From Closterium sp. Naga37s-1 (Eukaryota > Streptophyta > Zygnematophyceae > Desmidiales > Closteriaceae), in contig CANJKZ010000979.1 in assembly GCA_947471745.1 (NCBI GenBank), forward strand, positions 682,001 to 746,000: a DNA stretch of 64,000 bases, in the 5' to 3' direction. The notes below the pieces were generated by a model, which saw only the letters and a list, made by a program, of their open reading frames with translations, searched no databases and was not told where the DNA came from. Of the stretch, positions 1 to 10,479 are shown piece after piece. Every line of letters begins with the position of its first letter. Position 1 is the first letter of the stretch. The position numbers and the translations under genes were made by a program.

Positions 1-3000
1 CAGTACCCGAAGAGTGGTCATCTTCGGGGTGGGAGAGAAGGTCTGAAAGTAGTCAACTCCCTGCCGCTGACTGAAGCCACGAGCCACGTAACGCGCCTTG
101 AAGACAGGCGGAGAACCCGGCGGCCGCTTCACCCTGAAAATCCACATGCCACTGACGATGTTCGCCCCAGGCGGGGGAACCTCGTCAACGTAGGTGCCTG
201 TGGACTTCCAGGAAGCCATCTCTGCGTCCATAGCTGCCTGCCACTGAGAGGAGTAGGGACCCTCTATCGCCTCCGCGTAAGAGCGCGGAGTCGGGATGTC
301 AAGTGCATCCGGGTCTCCCTCAGGGGTAAGCAGTACGGACACGAGATGAGGTGAAGCAGCAGCCAAACACTGGAACTCCTCCTGCCTGTCCTCAAGGACG
401 TCCGTGCAAAGGGCACACTCACCCCCGACGGACGGAGGACAGACAGACTCAGACTCAGCAACAAGACTAGCAGCGTAGTCTAGACGACAGCGAGCAGCAA
501 AGTCGACAAGCTCAGTAACTAGGGCAGACGCAGCAGTGGACTCAAAGGAAGGGTCAGTGACAACAGTAGCAAGGAGACGCGTGACAGTAGGACTGGCATC
601 ACGAAGAGAGTCCGACTCCGGGTCAGGAAGAGCAGGAAGAGAGGACTCAGGAGGAGAAGGCAAAGGGGCACGCAGAGGAGCAGTGGACGGACGCAGAGAC
701 ATCCGGTGCGTGCCAGGGACAGGAGGAGGACGCTGACGCGGACCACGACCACTAGTGCGAGCAGCACGGACAGGCGACGCAGGGCGAGACGCAGGCTCAC
801 GACGCTCAGCAAGACCTCCAGTAGGACCAATGTAGGGAGAAGGAGCGGGCAGTGGGGAAGCCGGCTGTAACTGTAACTGTGACGGGACAGGCTGTGGACA
901 CTCTAAGGGAGGAGGAGGACCAGTAGAAGGCGGGAGACCAAGAACCTGCTGAAGGAGCGGAACGAAGTACGGCCGAGGCCGCGCGGCGACTCCAGACACA
1001 GCAGGGACAGCACCAGTACCCCCAGCGGCAGCACCAGCGTCAGCAGCACCTCCAGCTCCAGGACCTCCAGCAGCACCAGTAGTACCCCCAGCAGGACCGC
1101 CTCCAGGACCGACAGCAGTAGCCTCAGCGCCAACACCCTCAGCAGCTCCAGCTCCAGTCGTACCCGCAGGCCCAGCAGCTCCAGTACTCCCAGGACGAGC
1201 ACCTCCGGGACCCGCGGCACCAGCACCCTCAGCAGCCGAAGAACCTCCAGCTCCAGCAGCACGCCTCCAGCGCCGGGCAAACCACTCGCGCAGCTCCTGT
1301 GGAGAGAGTGGCTCCCGCCGAGACGAAGCACCCGGAGAACCTCCAGGCTCAGCACCGCCAGACGCCACACGAGCAGGCCCAGCTCCCTCAGGCTCCGCAC
1401 CCCCAAGCTCAGCACCTCCAGGCGTGGCACCCCCAGGCTCAGCACCCCCAGGCGTAGCACCCCCAGGCTCAGCACCCCCAGGCTCAGCAACCCCAGTAGT
1501 AGCACCCCCAGGCTCAGCACCCCCAGGCTCAGGACCCCCAGTAGTAGCACCCTCAGGCTCAGCACCCCCAGGCGTAGCACCCACACGCTCAGCACCCCCA
1601 GAGTCAGCACCCCCAGGCTCAGCACCCTCACCAGCACCAGAGTCACCAGTAACCTCGACAGGCTCGACTGCGTCTACCTGGGACACACCTGAAGGGGCAG
1701 GACCCTGAGGGGGGAGGGGGTCTACCCGGGGGGGACCTGGCACAAGGAAGAGCGGTGGCGGGGGGAGGGACGGAGTGCGGTAGGGGAAGAGGCGGTAGTA
1801 GGGGACCGACTCGTCGAACGTGACGTCCTGGGAGGACAGAACACGGCGAGAGGTGGGGTGGTAGAACTGCCACCCTGGGGCGTCAGGGGGGAAACCCAGG
1901 AAGACGCAAGGAGCAGCACGAGGGGACAGCTTGTCCGCAGACAAGTCGCGGACAAACGCCCGAGATCCCCAGACACGGAACGCAGACGCATCGCCAACCT
2001 TCCCCGTCCACAGCAAAGCTGGGGAGGTCTCCGGCATGGAGACCCTGGGCTGAAGGTTGATCTGATGCGCCGCGTACCGAACCACAAACGGCCACAGAAA
2101 ATGGGGGGCAGCCGCATGCATCATGGACGTACGGGCGACGTCCATGACCATGCCAATGCGGCGCTCAGCAATCCCATTTTGCTGTGGAGAGTCCGGAAGC
2201 GTGAAGGTCTGGCGGATGCCTCGTGCACGACAGTAGGCTCGCAGAAGGCCAGAGGAGAACTCTCCGCCTCTGTCAGAGTGCAGACGCAGAACAGGAAAGT
2301 CCGAGCCGAAGCTCCGCCTGAGCTGGAGACAAGCTGCGCGGATCCAGTCGATCAACACCTCAGTGACATCACCCTTGCTGCGCAAGGGGAAGACTGTGGT
2401 GTAACGCGAGTAGTCGTCAACCACCAGCAGGAAGTAGCGCTCGTGACCCTGTCCACGGACGCGGGCCGGGCCCCACACGTCCATGTGAAGCGTCTGCAGC
2501 GGGGCCTCTGTCGGAGGAAACTGGGAGGAGTGGGGGGCAGCCCGCTGCCGCCCCTCGACACAGGGGACGCAGGTAGGGCCAGGCCCCGGAGGAAGGGGAG
2601 GGAGGGACCGGGGAAGACCAGAGACAAGGACACGGGAGGCCATGCCTCGGAGACGAAGCAGGGAGGGGTGACCAAGGCGGTGGTGCCATAGGAGAGTCTC
2701 GTGAGACAGGAGGCGACACGAACAGGGGACAGACTCAGGACCAGACCTGGACGCTGCAGCAAACACCTGACCCGACGCAGCTACCTGACCAGACGCAGTG
2801 ACTGGAGGAGACGCAGTGGTCAGGGTGTACAGGCTCGACCCCGGCCGACGTGTAAACGTGGCCAGGTGTCGGCCAGTCCGAGCGTCCGTGCAGTGGGTCA
2901 CCCGCTGACTCGCAGGAGTGAACTGGTGAACCCCCGCATCCTGTAGGTCAGCACCACTCACCAAGTTCGTAGAGAACGAGGGGAGGTAAAGACCAGACAG

Positions 3001-4680
3001 GGTGCCAGAGGGGGCCGCCGGACACGGGAGGACAGTGGAGAAGTGAGCAAGGACAGGACCCCCAGAGGGGTCTGCCAGAGAGACTGCAACTGGCCGGCCA
3101 AGCGGCGTGAGTGTGGTGCGGTCTCGAAAGAAGGAGCGAGAAGCCCCCGAGTCAAGGGTGAAGGTGTGGGAGGCCGGAGCCGACGCAGAACCTGAGAGAG
3201 CAGACTCACCAGTACCTGAGGGAGCAGACGCACCTAGAGCAGCAGCCTCGCTAGCACCTAGAGCAGCAGCCTCACCAGTACCTAGAGCAGCAGTCTCAAT
3301 GCCCGGGTCGGGCTGAAAACACCGGTAACAGTCCCCCTCATCACTAATAGTCACAGTATACATGGCAGCAAGAATAGCATCAAAGTCAAGGTCAAAGACA
3401 GCTACACCCGCCCTAGACAGCTCACCCCAGCGGGGAATCTCAGTGGCCTCAGGGAACTGGTGACGCCAAGCGTCCGTCAGGCGGCCAAAGCAGCGCTGGG
3501 TGGAGTGCGCACCTCCGCACTGCTCACCCGCGCGGTCGCCGGTGCGGAGGACGTAGGTGCACGGACCAGTACCCCCACCTCGCTGGCGTGCAGCGTACCA
3601 CTCACGGAGCTGCTGAGGGGGGGAGATGTCACGAGTGCGCTGCTGCTGCTGGCGCTGACCACCACCGGAGCCGACCCTCTGCGCAGCGCCACCCCGACCA
3701 GCTCCACCTCCTCCGCCGCCTCCTCCTCCACCGCCGCCACCTCCGCTCCCACCGCCACCGCCGCCGCCGCCTCCGCCTCCACTGCCGCCACCGACACCTC
3801 CACCCCCGCCACCACCCCCACCGCCACCCCCACCCCCTCCACCGCCTCCACCGCCGCCTCCACCACCCCCGCTAGCTCCTCCAGTGCCCCTGCCCCCCTT
3901 GCCCTTGCCAGGGCGGCGTCTCCCGCTAGGGGTAGACGCCGCACCGACCGACTCAAGCCCAACGAGGTCGGCCGCAGCAGCAGAGGCAACAGAGGGCAAA
4001 AGGGGGGAGGGGGAACACCCCTCAAAGATGGGGGTGCGAGGGTCACCACGAGAGGCTCCTACAGGTACTATGCTCTTCTCTGCTGCTAGGAGGGACTTCT
4101 CGAGGAGGTCAACGGTGAGAGTGGTGGGGCAAACCGAGAGGAAGTGGTCCCTGACTACGCGAAGGGAGTCAGGGAGCCGGGTGTCTATGTAGTAGAGGGT
4201 GATGTACATGGGGGGGGGGTTCTTGGCGCAGAACTCAGCAGGAAGCGCATCGCGGTAGCGAGTGTCACTAGTGCGGAGGTGCGTAACGAGGTCAGCGACT
4301 GTGGGAAAGGCAGCAAGGTCAGGGAAGAGGTACGGTAGCATGAGGCGGCTCAGTGCAGCAGTGGCAGGGGAGGAGTAGCGCGCAACTACAGCGTCGTACA
4401 AGGTGTGAGCACTCTTGTACTGGCTAAAGTGCGTACGCTCAGAGGTAGGCAGGTGGCGACGCACAGCAAGACGTGCAGCAGCATCGCGCGTGGCCCACTG
4501 GGAGCGAACAGTGGCGTCAGCATCAGCAGCGGGGGCAGGAGAGGCACCAGAAGTGAGGTCAAAGAGGGAGAGGCCGTCTGCCCTATCGCACTATAAGAAA
4601 AGCTGCAGGTCATCTATCCAGACGTCAAAGTCAATGGCGCGACCCTCAGCGTCAAAAGCGAGGACACTAGGGGTAGCCAT
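1..4680 (-). pseudogene. Gag-pol of element A, one nonsense codon, 3' part outside window
   Basis: The start is the ATG at 4680-4678 (MATPSVLAFD). Codon 30 is TAG (4593-4591) where the intact copy H has CAG; from there the same frame is open to base 1. Domains in order: gag capsid; Gly-rich linker (about 3900-3680); the C-X13-C-X3-H-X4-C motif (about 3570-3490); protease DSGAS (Asp at 3153-3151); GAG-pre-integrase HH...CC (about 2690-2560); integrase with the first Asp at about 2480, the HSDRGGE box near 2270 and NGIAERR near 2170; a Gly/Ala/Glu-rich spacer (about 1640-1000); and the N-terminal half of RT, to PKMTTLRVL. The RT YVDD box and RNase H are outside. The single stop would prevent full-length translation unless read through, so I call it a recently inactivated copy. 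Confidence 0.85.
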
Positions 4681-4699
4681 GACAGCAGGAGACTAGCAG

Positions 4700-5860
4700 C
4701 GCAAACAGTAGGGTGAGGGCAGTGCTGTGAAAGAGGCGCTGCTCTTACCGGACAGGGCGGCTCGGGCGGCTCGGCTGCAGGGCGGCTCGGCGGCTCGGCT
4801 GCTGGGCGGCTCGGCGGCTCGGCTGCTGGGCGGCTCGGCGGCTCGGCTGCTGGGCGGCTCGGCGGCTCGGCTGGTGGGCGGCTCGGCGGCTCGGCTGCTG
4901 GGCGGCTCGGCGGCTCAGCTGCTGGGCGGCTCGGCTGCTGGGCGGCTCGGCGGGGCCGCTGAGAGGGCGGCGTCCGGGGCCGCTGGGAGGAGGCGGCGGG
5001 GCCGCTGAGAGGAGGCGGCGGGGCCGGAAAGGTAGGTGGCGGGGCCGCGGCAGGGGCAGCGTCAGGGGCCGCGTTAGGGGCCGCGTCAGGGGCCGCGGCA
5101 AGGGCCGCGTCAGGGGCCGCGTCAGGGGCGGCGTAGGGGGCGCGACAGGGGCGGCGTAGGGGCCGCGTAGGGGCGGCGCAGGGGGTGCGGCAGGGGCGGT
5201 GCAGGGGCCGCTGCAGGGGCCGTGCAGAGGCCACGGCAGGGGCGGTGTAGGGGCCGCGTCAAGGGCCGCGACAGGGGCGACGTAGGGGCCGCGTCAGGGG
5301 CCGCGGTAGGGCGCCGCCAGGAGCCGCGTCAGGGCCGCGTCAGGGCCGCGTCAGGGGCCGCGTCAGGGGCCGCGTCAGGGCGCCGCGTCAGGGGCCGCGT
5401 CAGGGCCGCGGCAGGGCCGCGTCAGGGGCCGCGTCAGGGCCGCGGCAGGGGCCGCGTCAGGCCGCGTCAGGGCCGCGTCAGGGGCCGCGTCAGGGCCGCG
5501 TCAGGGCCGCGGCAGGGGCCGCGTCAGGGCGCCGCGTCAGGGGCCGCGTCAGGGCGCCGCCAGGGGCCGCGTCAGGCCGCGTCAGGGCCGCGTCAGGGGC
5601 CGCGTCAGGGCCGCGTCAGGCGGCGTCAGGGGCCGTGTCAGGGCGCCGCCAGGGGCCGCGTCAGGGCGCCGCTAGGGGCCGCGTCAGGGGCCGCGATAGG
5701 GCGCCGGCAGGGGCCTCGTCAGGGCGCCGCCAGGGGCCGCATAGGGGGCGCGTAGGAGGCCGCGTAGGGGCCGCGTAGGGGCAGCGTAGGGGCCGCTAAA
5801 AAAAAAAAAATTTAGGGCAGGGCGCAATGCGCGCGGGCAGCTAAAAAAAAAAATCTTATG
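4700..5860 (-). repeat. GC-rich tandem-repeat leader of element A
   Basis: Lies between the primer site and the gag ATG. It has two blocks. About 4770-4950 is a 24-bp unit (core gctgggcggctcgg) repeated about seven times. About 5040-5790 is an irregular array of ggccgcgtcagg-type units. Short A runs near 5800 and 5845 separate it from the LTR side. Any open frames are products of the repeat. Element K carries the same array in the other orientation. Confidence 0.8.
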
Positions 5861-5909
5861 GTGGGCCCTTAGGAAGGAACGGTCCCATGTAGGAACCCGC
5901 TCTATACCA

Positions 5910-6041
5910 TGTGAAATTTATGAAAACAGGAATGGAAAATGACTAAGGGAAAGTTGGGTACAAGTACAAACCCTAGAAAGCTGTACCCCATATGTGCTAC
6001 CCCACTATAGCCTACAGCAGCTATGTCATATAAATCTGACA
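5910..6041 (-). repeat. 5' LTR of element A (132 bp)
   Basis: On the minus strand it begins TGTCAG and ends TTTCACA (TG...CA ends). It is followed at once by the primer site tggtatagagc (5909-5899), close to the iMet-tRNA complement used by many copia elements. It contains the family core TAGGCTATAGTGGGGTA and the GGGTACA/TGTACCC inverted repeat. It closely matches the LTR at 63032-63161. Confidence 0.9.
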
Positions 6042-7617
6042 GACCCCGCGCTCTTACGCAGAGGCGATAGAGGGTCCCTACTCCTCTCAGTGGCAGGCAG
6101 CCATGGACGCAGAGATGGCTTCCTGGAAGTCCACAGGCACCTACGTAGACGAGGTTCCCCCACCTGGGGCGAACATCGTCAGTGGCATGTGGATCTTCAG
6201 GGTGAAGCGGCCGCCGGGTTCTCCGCCTGCCTTCAAGGCGCGTTACGTTGCACGTGGCTTCAGTCAGCGACACGGAGTTGACTTCTTTCAGACCTTCTCC
6301 CCTACCCCGAAGATGACCACTCTTCGGGTACTGCTGCACGTAGCTGCTCAGCGTGACTACGAGCTCCACTCGCTTGACTTCAGCACAGCCTTCCTACAGG
6401 GCAGCCTGCACGAGGAGATCTGGCTGCGCCGCCCACCTGGCTTCACTGGGTCGTTTCCTGCTGGTACCCAGTGGAGCCTCCGGCGGCCAGTCTACGGTCT
6501 CCGCCAGGCGCCCCGTGAGTGGCACGACACGCTCAGGACGACTCTTGCTGCTCTTGATTTTGCTTCTTCCACTGCTGACCCTTCTCTGTTTCTACGCACT
6601 GACGCTACTCTGCCGCCGTTCTACGTTCTTGTGTACGTAGACGACCTTGTCTTTGCTACTGCTGACACGGAGGCACTCGCCCACGTGAATTCCGAGCTGC
6701 AGAAGAGACACACGTGCACAGACCTGGGTGAGCTCACAAGCTATCTTGGCTTGCGGATCACCCGGGACAGAGCACAGCGCACCATTACCTTGACTCAGTC
6801 ACACATGGTGCAGCAGGTCCTTCAGCGCTTCGGCTTCACCTACTCCTCGCCACAGTCCACTCCTCTGCCTACCGGTCACTCGCTCTCAGCTCCACCTTCG
6901 GACGAGTCCGTAGAGCCGAGTGGCCCGTATCCAGAGCTTGTGGGCTGCCTCATGTACCTGATGACTTGCACACGACCTGACCTCGCATACCCTCTCAGCC
7001 TTCTGGCTCGCTACGTGGCTCCCGGTAGGCACCGAAAGGTGCACTGGGATGCTGCAAAGAGGGTGTTGCGATACTTGTGCAGTACATCGGGCATGGGGCT
7101 CGTGCTTGGAGGACGGGCTCGCGTTGTCCTCACTGGTCACGCTGACGCCTCCTGGGTTGACGACTTGGCTACGCAGCGGTCGTCACAGGGTTACACCTTC
7201 AGCCTTGGCTCCGGTTCTGTCTCCAGGCGGTCTACCCGCTCTTCTTCTGTTCTCAGCTCCAGTTGTGATGCTGAGATCTACGCTGGGGCCATGGCTGCAC
7301 AGGAGCTTCGCTGGCTCACCTACCTGCTGACAGACTTGGGAGAGGCGCCTCGTTCTCCTCCAGTTCTGTACGTCGACAACAAGGCCATGCTGGCCTTGTG
7401 TCAGGAGCACAGACTGGAGCACAGAACGAAGCACATTGCTCTGCGCTACTTCCTTGCTCGAGAGTTGCAGCAGCGTGGCCAGCTTCGTCTTGCTTACGTG
7501 GCCTCTCAGGCCAACACAGCTGATGTTTTCACCAAGGCACTTCAGCCTTGTGATCATCAGCGTTTCTGTACTGTGTTAGGCCTTGTACCTACTGTGCCTC
7601 ACTTGTTGACTTCTTGA
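6042..7617 (+). pseudogene. Copia RT and RNase H of element P (5'-truncated pol)
   Basis: Continuously open from the A junction (TPRSYAEAIEG...) to a natural TGA at 7615-7617. It contains the complete RT, with catalytic Asp in LDFSTAFLQG and the YVDD box near 6635-6650. RNase H follows, with the first Asp in GHADASW, CDAEIYA at about 7267, YVDNKAM at about 7370 and the closing HRTKHIALRYF...ANTADVFTKAL motif. No internal stops or frameshifts are visible, so damage to P is limited to the insertion of A. The reading frame entered the gag-pol precursor upstream of the window. Confidence 0.85.
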
Positions 7618-7845
7618 CTCTGCTTGTACTGTACTCTATATACTTATCCTGCATGCTTACACTTGCTAGGTTGTGTTCACTGTACTGTTTGCTTTCCTTT
7701 ATATAACTCTGCATGTGAACTGGCCTTATGGCCCTTTGCTTGTGCTCAGACTGTGTGGTGACTTTGTGATCCACCCTGAGCTTGCTTTGCTTTTCTTGAC
7801 TGGTCTTGTGACCTCTTGTTCTCCCCCACTTTGCCTATGGGGGTG
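7618..7845 (+). promoter_or_regulatory. Conserved 3' UTR and polypurine tract of element P
   Basis: A 228-bp segment between the pol stop and the 3' LTR. It shares blocks with the 3' UTRs of B, C, G, H, J and D: gcatgtgaactggcc, tggtgactttgtgatccacc, and cccccactttgcctatgggggtg immediately before the LTR. The last block is both the polypurine tract (plus-strand priming) and a perfect inverted repeat, ccccca/tggggg. Confidence 0.7.
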
Positions 7846-7978
7846 TGTCAAACTTATATCTGCTATGGTCTATTTAGGCTGTAGTGGGGTAGCTCTTAGT
7901 GGGTACAACACTTATGTGTTTCCTATATGTACCCATCTCATTTCTAGTTCATTCATTCTTTCGTCTATCATTCTCACA
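7846..7978 (+). repeat. 3' LTR of element P (133 bp)
   Basis: Runs from TGTCAAAC to TCTCACA directly after the polypurine tract. It carries the core TAGGCTGTAGTGGGGTA and the inverted repeat GGGTACA...TGTACCC with an inner AACAC/GTGTT stem. Closest to the LTRs of element B. Confidence 0.88.
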
Positions 7979-8169
7979 ACACACACCCCTATGAACACAC
8001 ACATGCACAGACGCACGCACACATACACACACATATGCATGTGAACACACACACATACACATACACACACGCACGCACGCACGCACGCACGCACGCACAC
8101 ACAGACACACATACACACTCACACACACACTCATACATATGCGCACACACACATACACCCACACACACA
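7979..8169. repeat. CA-rich microsatellite, left part
   Basis: Dominated by (CA)n with interspersed acgc and atgcatgtgaac units. Similar text continues at 9026-9090 after the solo LTR, so this was one tract split by that insertion. Nothing coding is seen; open frames here are low-complexity Cys/Val repeats. Confidence 0.85.
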
Positions 8170-9025
8170 TGTTAGAGACTAAGGACGGAGTCTATGAAGA
8201 TTAAGGGCCGAAATATCTCAAAATCGTCAACTATAATTCTGGACAGAAACGTCGTCGTCACAAGAAACATCGTCGACAAAACACGCTCTGTTAGAATTCT
8301 TTCAAACTCGAGTATGTTGTAGCACTTGACCGTGGCTATCTTTCCCAATTTTAATTGTATCAAAACATGGAGTATAGATTGAGTTATGAATTTCGGCGCA
8401 CTTGGGGGTATGCTGCCATAGAAACTTAACTCAATCACAAAGTTGTCTCACAAATTCACACAAGAAAGTTAGAGTGGCAATTGAACCAGGTAGGAGGGGA
8501 TGAGGAGGACGAGAGGGAAGGTCCCAAGGGAGTCCCCAACCAAGGAAACCCCATACCACACAATTCCCCTCTCTATAGGCACCCCAACTTTGACATTTGT
8601 CACTTTCCCAACTCATGCCATCCACCTCACCCAACTTGGCCACACTTGCCAACCTGGTTTGGCTTCTCCCAACCACTTGGCATCATCTACAGTGATAGTG
8701 ACGAATTTCCCAACCCCCAAAATTATGTACCCCATATTGAGTCAACCCGCAAATTCCCATAGTCGCCGCATCTCAATCAAAACTTCGAACGATAATATCT
8801 TTCTCGTTCTCGCTCCGATCGCGGCGATTCTCGGTTCGTCGGAAAGCTCTCAAGCAGAGGAGTCACTTCAGATATCTGCTCAAGGCAAATAACACTCACA
8901 CGCACTCAGAAAATCCAAACAACACCAAACACAAATTCTTGCACACGCTCACACCATGCATGCAACACACGAACATATGATGGGAGGCAGACAGACGTGA
9001 ATGCAAATGATAGCATCACATAACA
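8170..9025 (+). mobile_element. Solo LTR S1 (856 bp) of a second LTR-retrotransposon family
   Basis: Starts TGTTAGAGAC and ends CATAACA (TGTTA/TAACA inverted ends) and is flanked by acaca on both sides. That TSD is weak evidence because the target is a CA microsatellite. The same sequence, about 859 bp, is inserted in element B at 17390-18248 with an unambiguous TSD, which fixes the ends. There is no internal region or coding capacity, so this is a product of LTR-LTR recombination. Strand is arbitrary. Confidence 0.85.
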
Positions 9026-9090
9026 ACACACACCCCTGTGAACACACACACATGCACACACACACATGCATGTGAACACACAGATACACA
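9026..9090. repeat. CA-rich microsatellite, right part
   Basis: Continuation of the CA tract (cacccctgtgaacacac, atgcatgtgaacacac) after solo LTR S1. It ends in acaca directly before the minus-strand LTR of element D. Confidence 0.8.
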
Positions 9091-9217
9091 TGTTAAAATA
9101 GGACGACATGAATGAGATGGACTAGCAAGGATGGTGATACAAATAGGACAACCCTAATGGGTTGTACTCATTACTGAGTACCCCAATGTAGCCTATAGTA
9201 ATATTTAATGTTTGACA
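9091..9217 (-). repeat. 3' LTR of element D (127 bp)
   Basis: On the minus strand it runs from TGTCAAAC to TTTTAACA. The polypurine tract and its ccccca/tggggg inverted repeat lie just upstream (9218-9240). The LTR hairpin here reads GAGTACAA...TTGTATC with an inner AACCC/GGGTT stem, so it is diverged but recognisable. Confidence 0.85.
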
Positions 9218-9479
9218 CACCCCCATAGGCTAAGTGGGGGACAACAAACGGTCACAAGACTAGTCAAGAGAAGCAAACAAAGCAAAGCTCTGGGTGGATC
9301 TCAAGATCACCACACGTTCAGAGCACAAGCAAGCGGCCACAAGGCTAGTTCACATGCAGAGTTTATAGTAGCAATTGCAGTACACTGATCACAACCTAGC
9401 AAGAGCAAACATGCAGGTATAATAATATATATCAGAGTATAGCAAGTGCAAGGCAAGGTCAAGAGACGAGTGGGCACAA
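9218..9479 (-). promoter_or_regulatory. 3' UTR and polypurine tract of element D
   Basis: The reverse complement carries the same ordered blocks as the other copia 3' UTRs: gcatgtgaact, tgtggtgatcttgagatccacc, the ccccca hairpin and the polypurine tract. It is interrupted at 9479/9480 by element C. Confidence 0.65.
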
Positions 9480-9603
9480 TGTCAAACATTAATCACATAG
9501 CCTGTCTAGGCTGTAGTAGGGTAGACACTATGGGGTACAGTTTTCTAGGGTTTCACATTTGTACCCAACTCATTTCCTAGTCATTCATTCCTGTTTCTTC
9601 ACA
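9480..9603 (+). repeat. 5' LTR of element C (124 bp)
   Basis: Runs from TGTCAAACATTAATC to CTTCACA. The primer site tggtataaagcg starts at 9604. The hairpin arms are GGGTACA/TGTACCC. Confidence 0.92.
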
Positions 9604-10479
9604 TGGTATAAAGCGGGTTTCCTAGTGGGACCGTTCCTTCCTAAGGGCCCACCGTTAATTTTTTTTTTTTCCTAACTGCCCGAAGCGCACTTCGCGCTCT
9701 GCCCTGCCCTAGTCTTTTGCGGCCCCTTAGTGGCCTGTCCTGCCCTTTGCGGCCCCTAAGCGGCCCCCTTTGTGGCCCCTTCACGGCCCTGTCGCCTATC
9801 ACGGCCCCGTCGCCTATCGCGGCCCCGTCGCCTATCGCGGCCCCGTCGCCCGTTGCGGCCCTGTCGCGGCGTTGCCCTGGCCCTTCCCCGGCCCTGCCCC
9901 GTCGCCCGTTGCGACCCCGTCGCGGCCCCGCCCTGGCCCTGCCCCGTCGCTTGTCGCGGCCCGACCCGGCCCTGCCTCGGCCCCGCCCCGGTCCCGTCGT
10001 GGCCCTCCAACGGCCCAACCCCGACCCTGTCGCGGCCCTGCAACGGCCCAGCCCCGACCCTGTCGCGGCCCTGTCCCGGACCTGTCACGGCCTTGCCCCG
10101 GCCCTGTTGCGACCCTGTCGCGGCCCTGTTGTGGCCCTGTCGCGGCCCTGCCCCGGCCCTGCCCCGACCCTGCCCCGGCCTGCCCCGGCCCTACCCCGGA
10201 CCTGTCGCAGCCCTGCCCCGGCCCTCCCCCGGACCTTTCGCAACCCTGCCCCGGCCCTGCCCCGGACCTGTCGCAGCCCTGCCCCGGACCTGTTGTGGCC
10301 CTCCCCGGCCCTCCCCCGGCCCTGCCCCGGCCCCGCCCCTGGTAAGAGCACCGCCGAGGCGGCCCGCCCTCCCGAGCCGCGCTGTCCTGCCTAGCCGAGT
10401 CGTGCCGCCCTGCCCTGCCGAGCCGCGCTGCTTAGCCTAGTCGCACTGCTGCTGGTGCTAGCCTGCTACTGCTACTGTC
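9604..10479 (+). repeat. GC-rich leader of element C
   Basis: After the primer site and a T run (9661-9670) comes about 750 bp of ggccctgccccggccctgtcgc-type imperfect repeats, then ccgagccgcgctgcc units up to the gag ATG at 10480. All three forward frames are nearly open because of base composition. I see no protein signal. Confidence 0.8.

Larger units (their letters stand above)
1..6041 (-). mobile_element. Element A: minus-strand Ty1/copia retrotransposon, runs off left edge
   Basis: Read on the minus strand it has a 5' LTR (5910-6041), a primer site just inside it, a GC-rich leader, an ATG at 4680 and a gag-pol frame that leaves the window inside RT. Its last base touches, at 6042, the pol gene of a plus-strand copia copy (P). 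A therefore probably inserted into P; the other half of P and the second TSD copy lie outside the window, so gaccc (6042-6046) is only the expected TSD. Element K at the right edge has the closest leader and gag, nearly identical where they overlap. Apart from one nonsense codon in gag, A looks little damaged. Confidence 0.9.
6042..7978 (+). mobile_element. Element P: 3' half of a plus-strand copia element interrupted by A
   Basis: Starts abruptly in pol at the LTR edge of A and runs through RT, RNase H, 3' UTR and a 3' LTR (7846-7978). Its sequence is close to element B over the shared part, so both belong to one subfamily. The 5' half should lie to the left of element A, outside the window. 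It is followed by a CA-rich microsatellite (acaca at 7979-7983). Confidence 0.85.

Noticed and set aside
7979..8169. Cys-rich small proteins encoded by the CA microsatellite
   Set aside because: Pure repeat translation with alternating Cys/Val; no conserved start or homologue.
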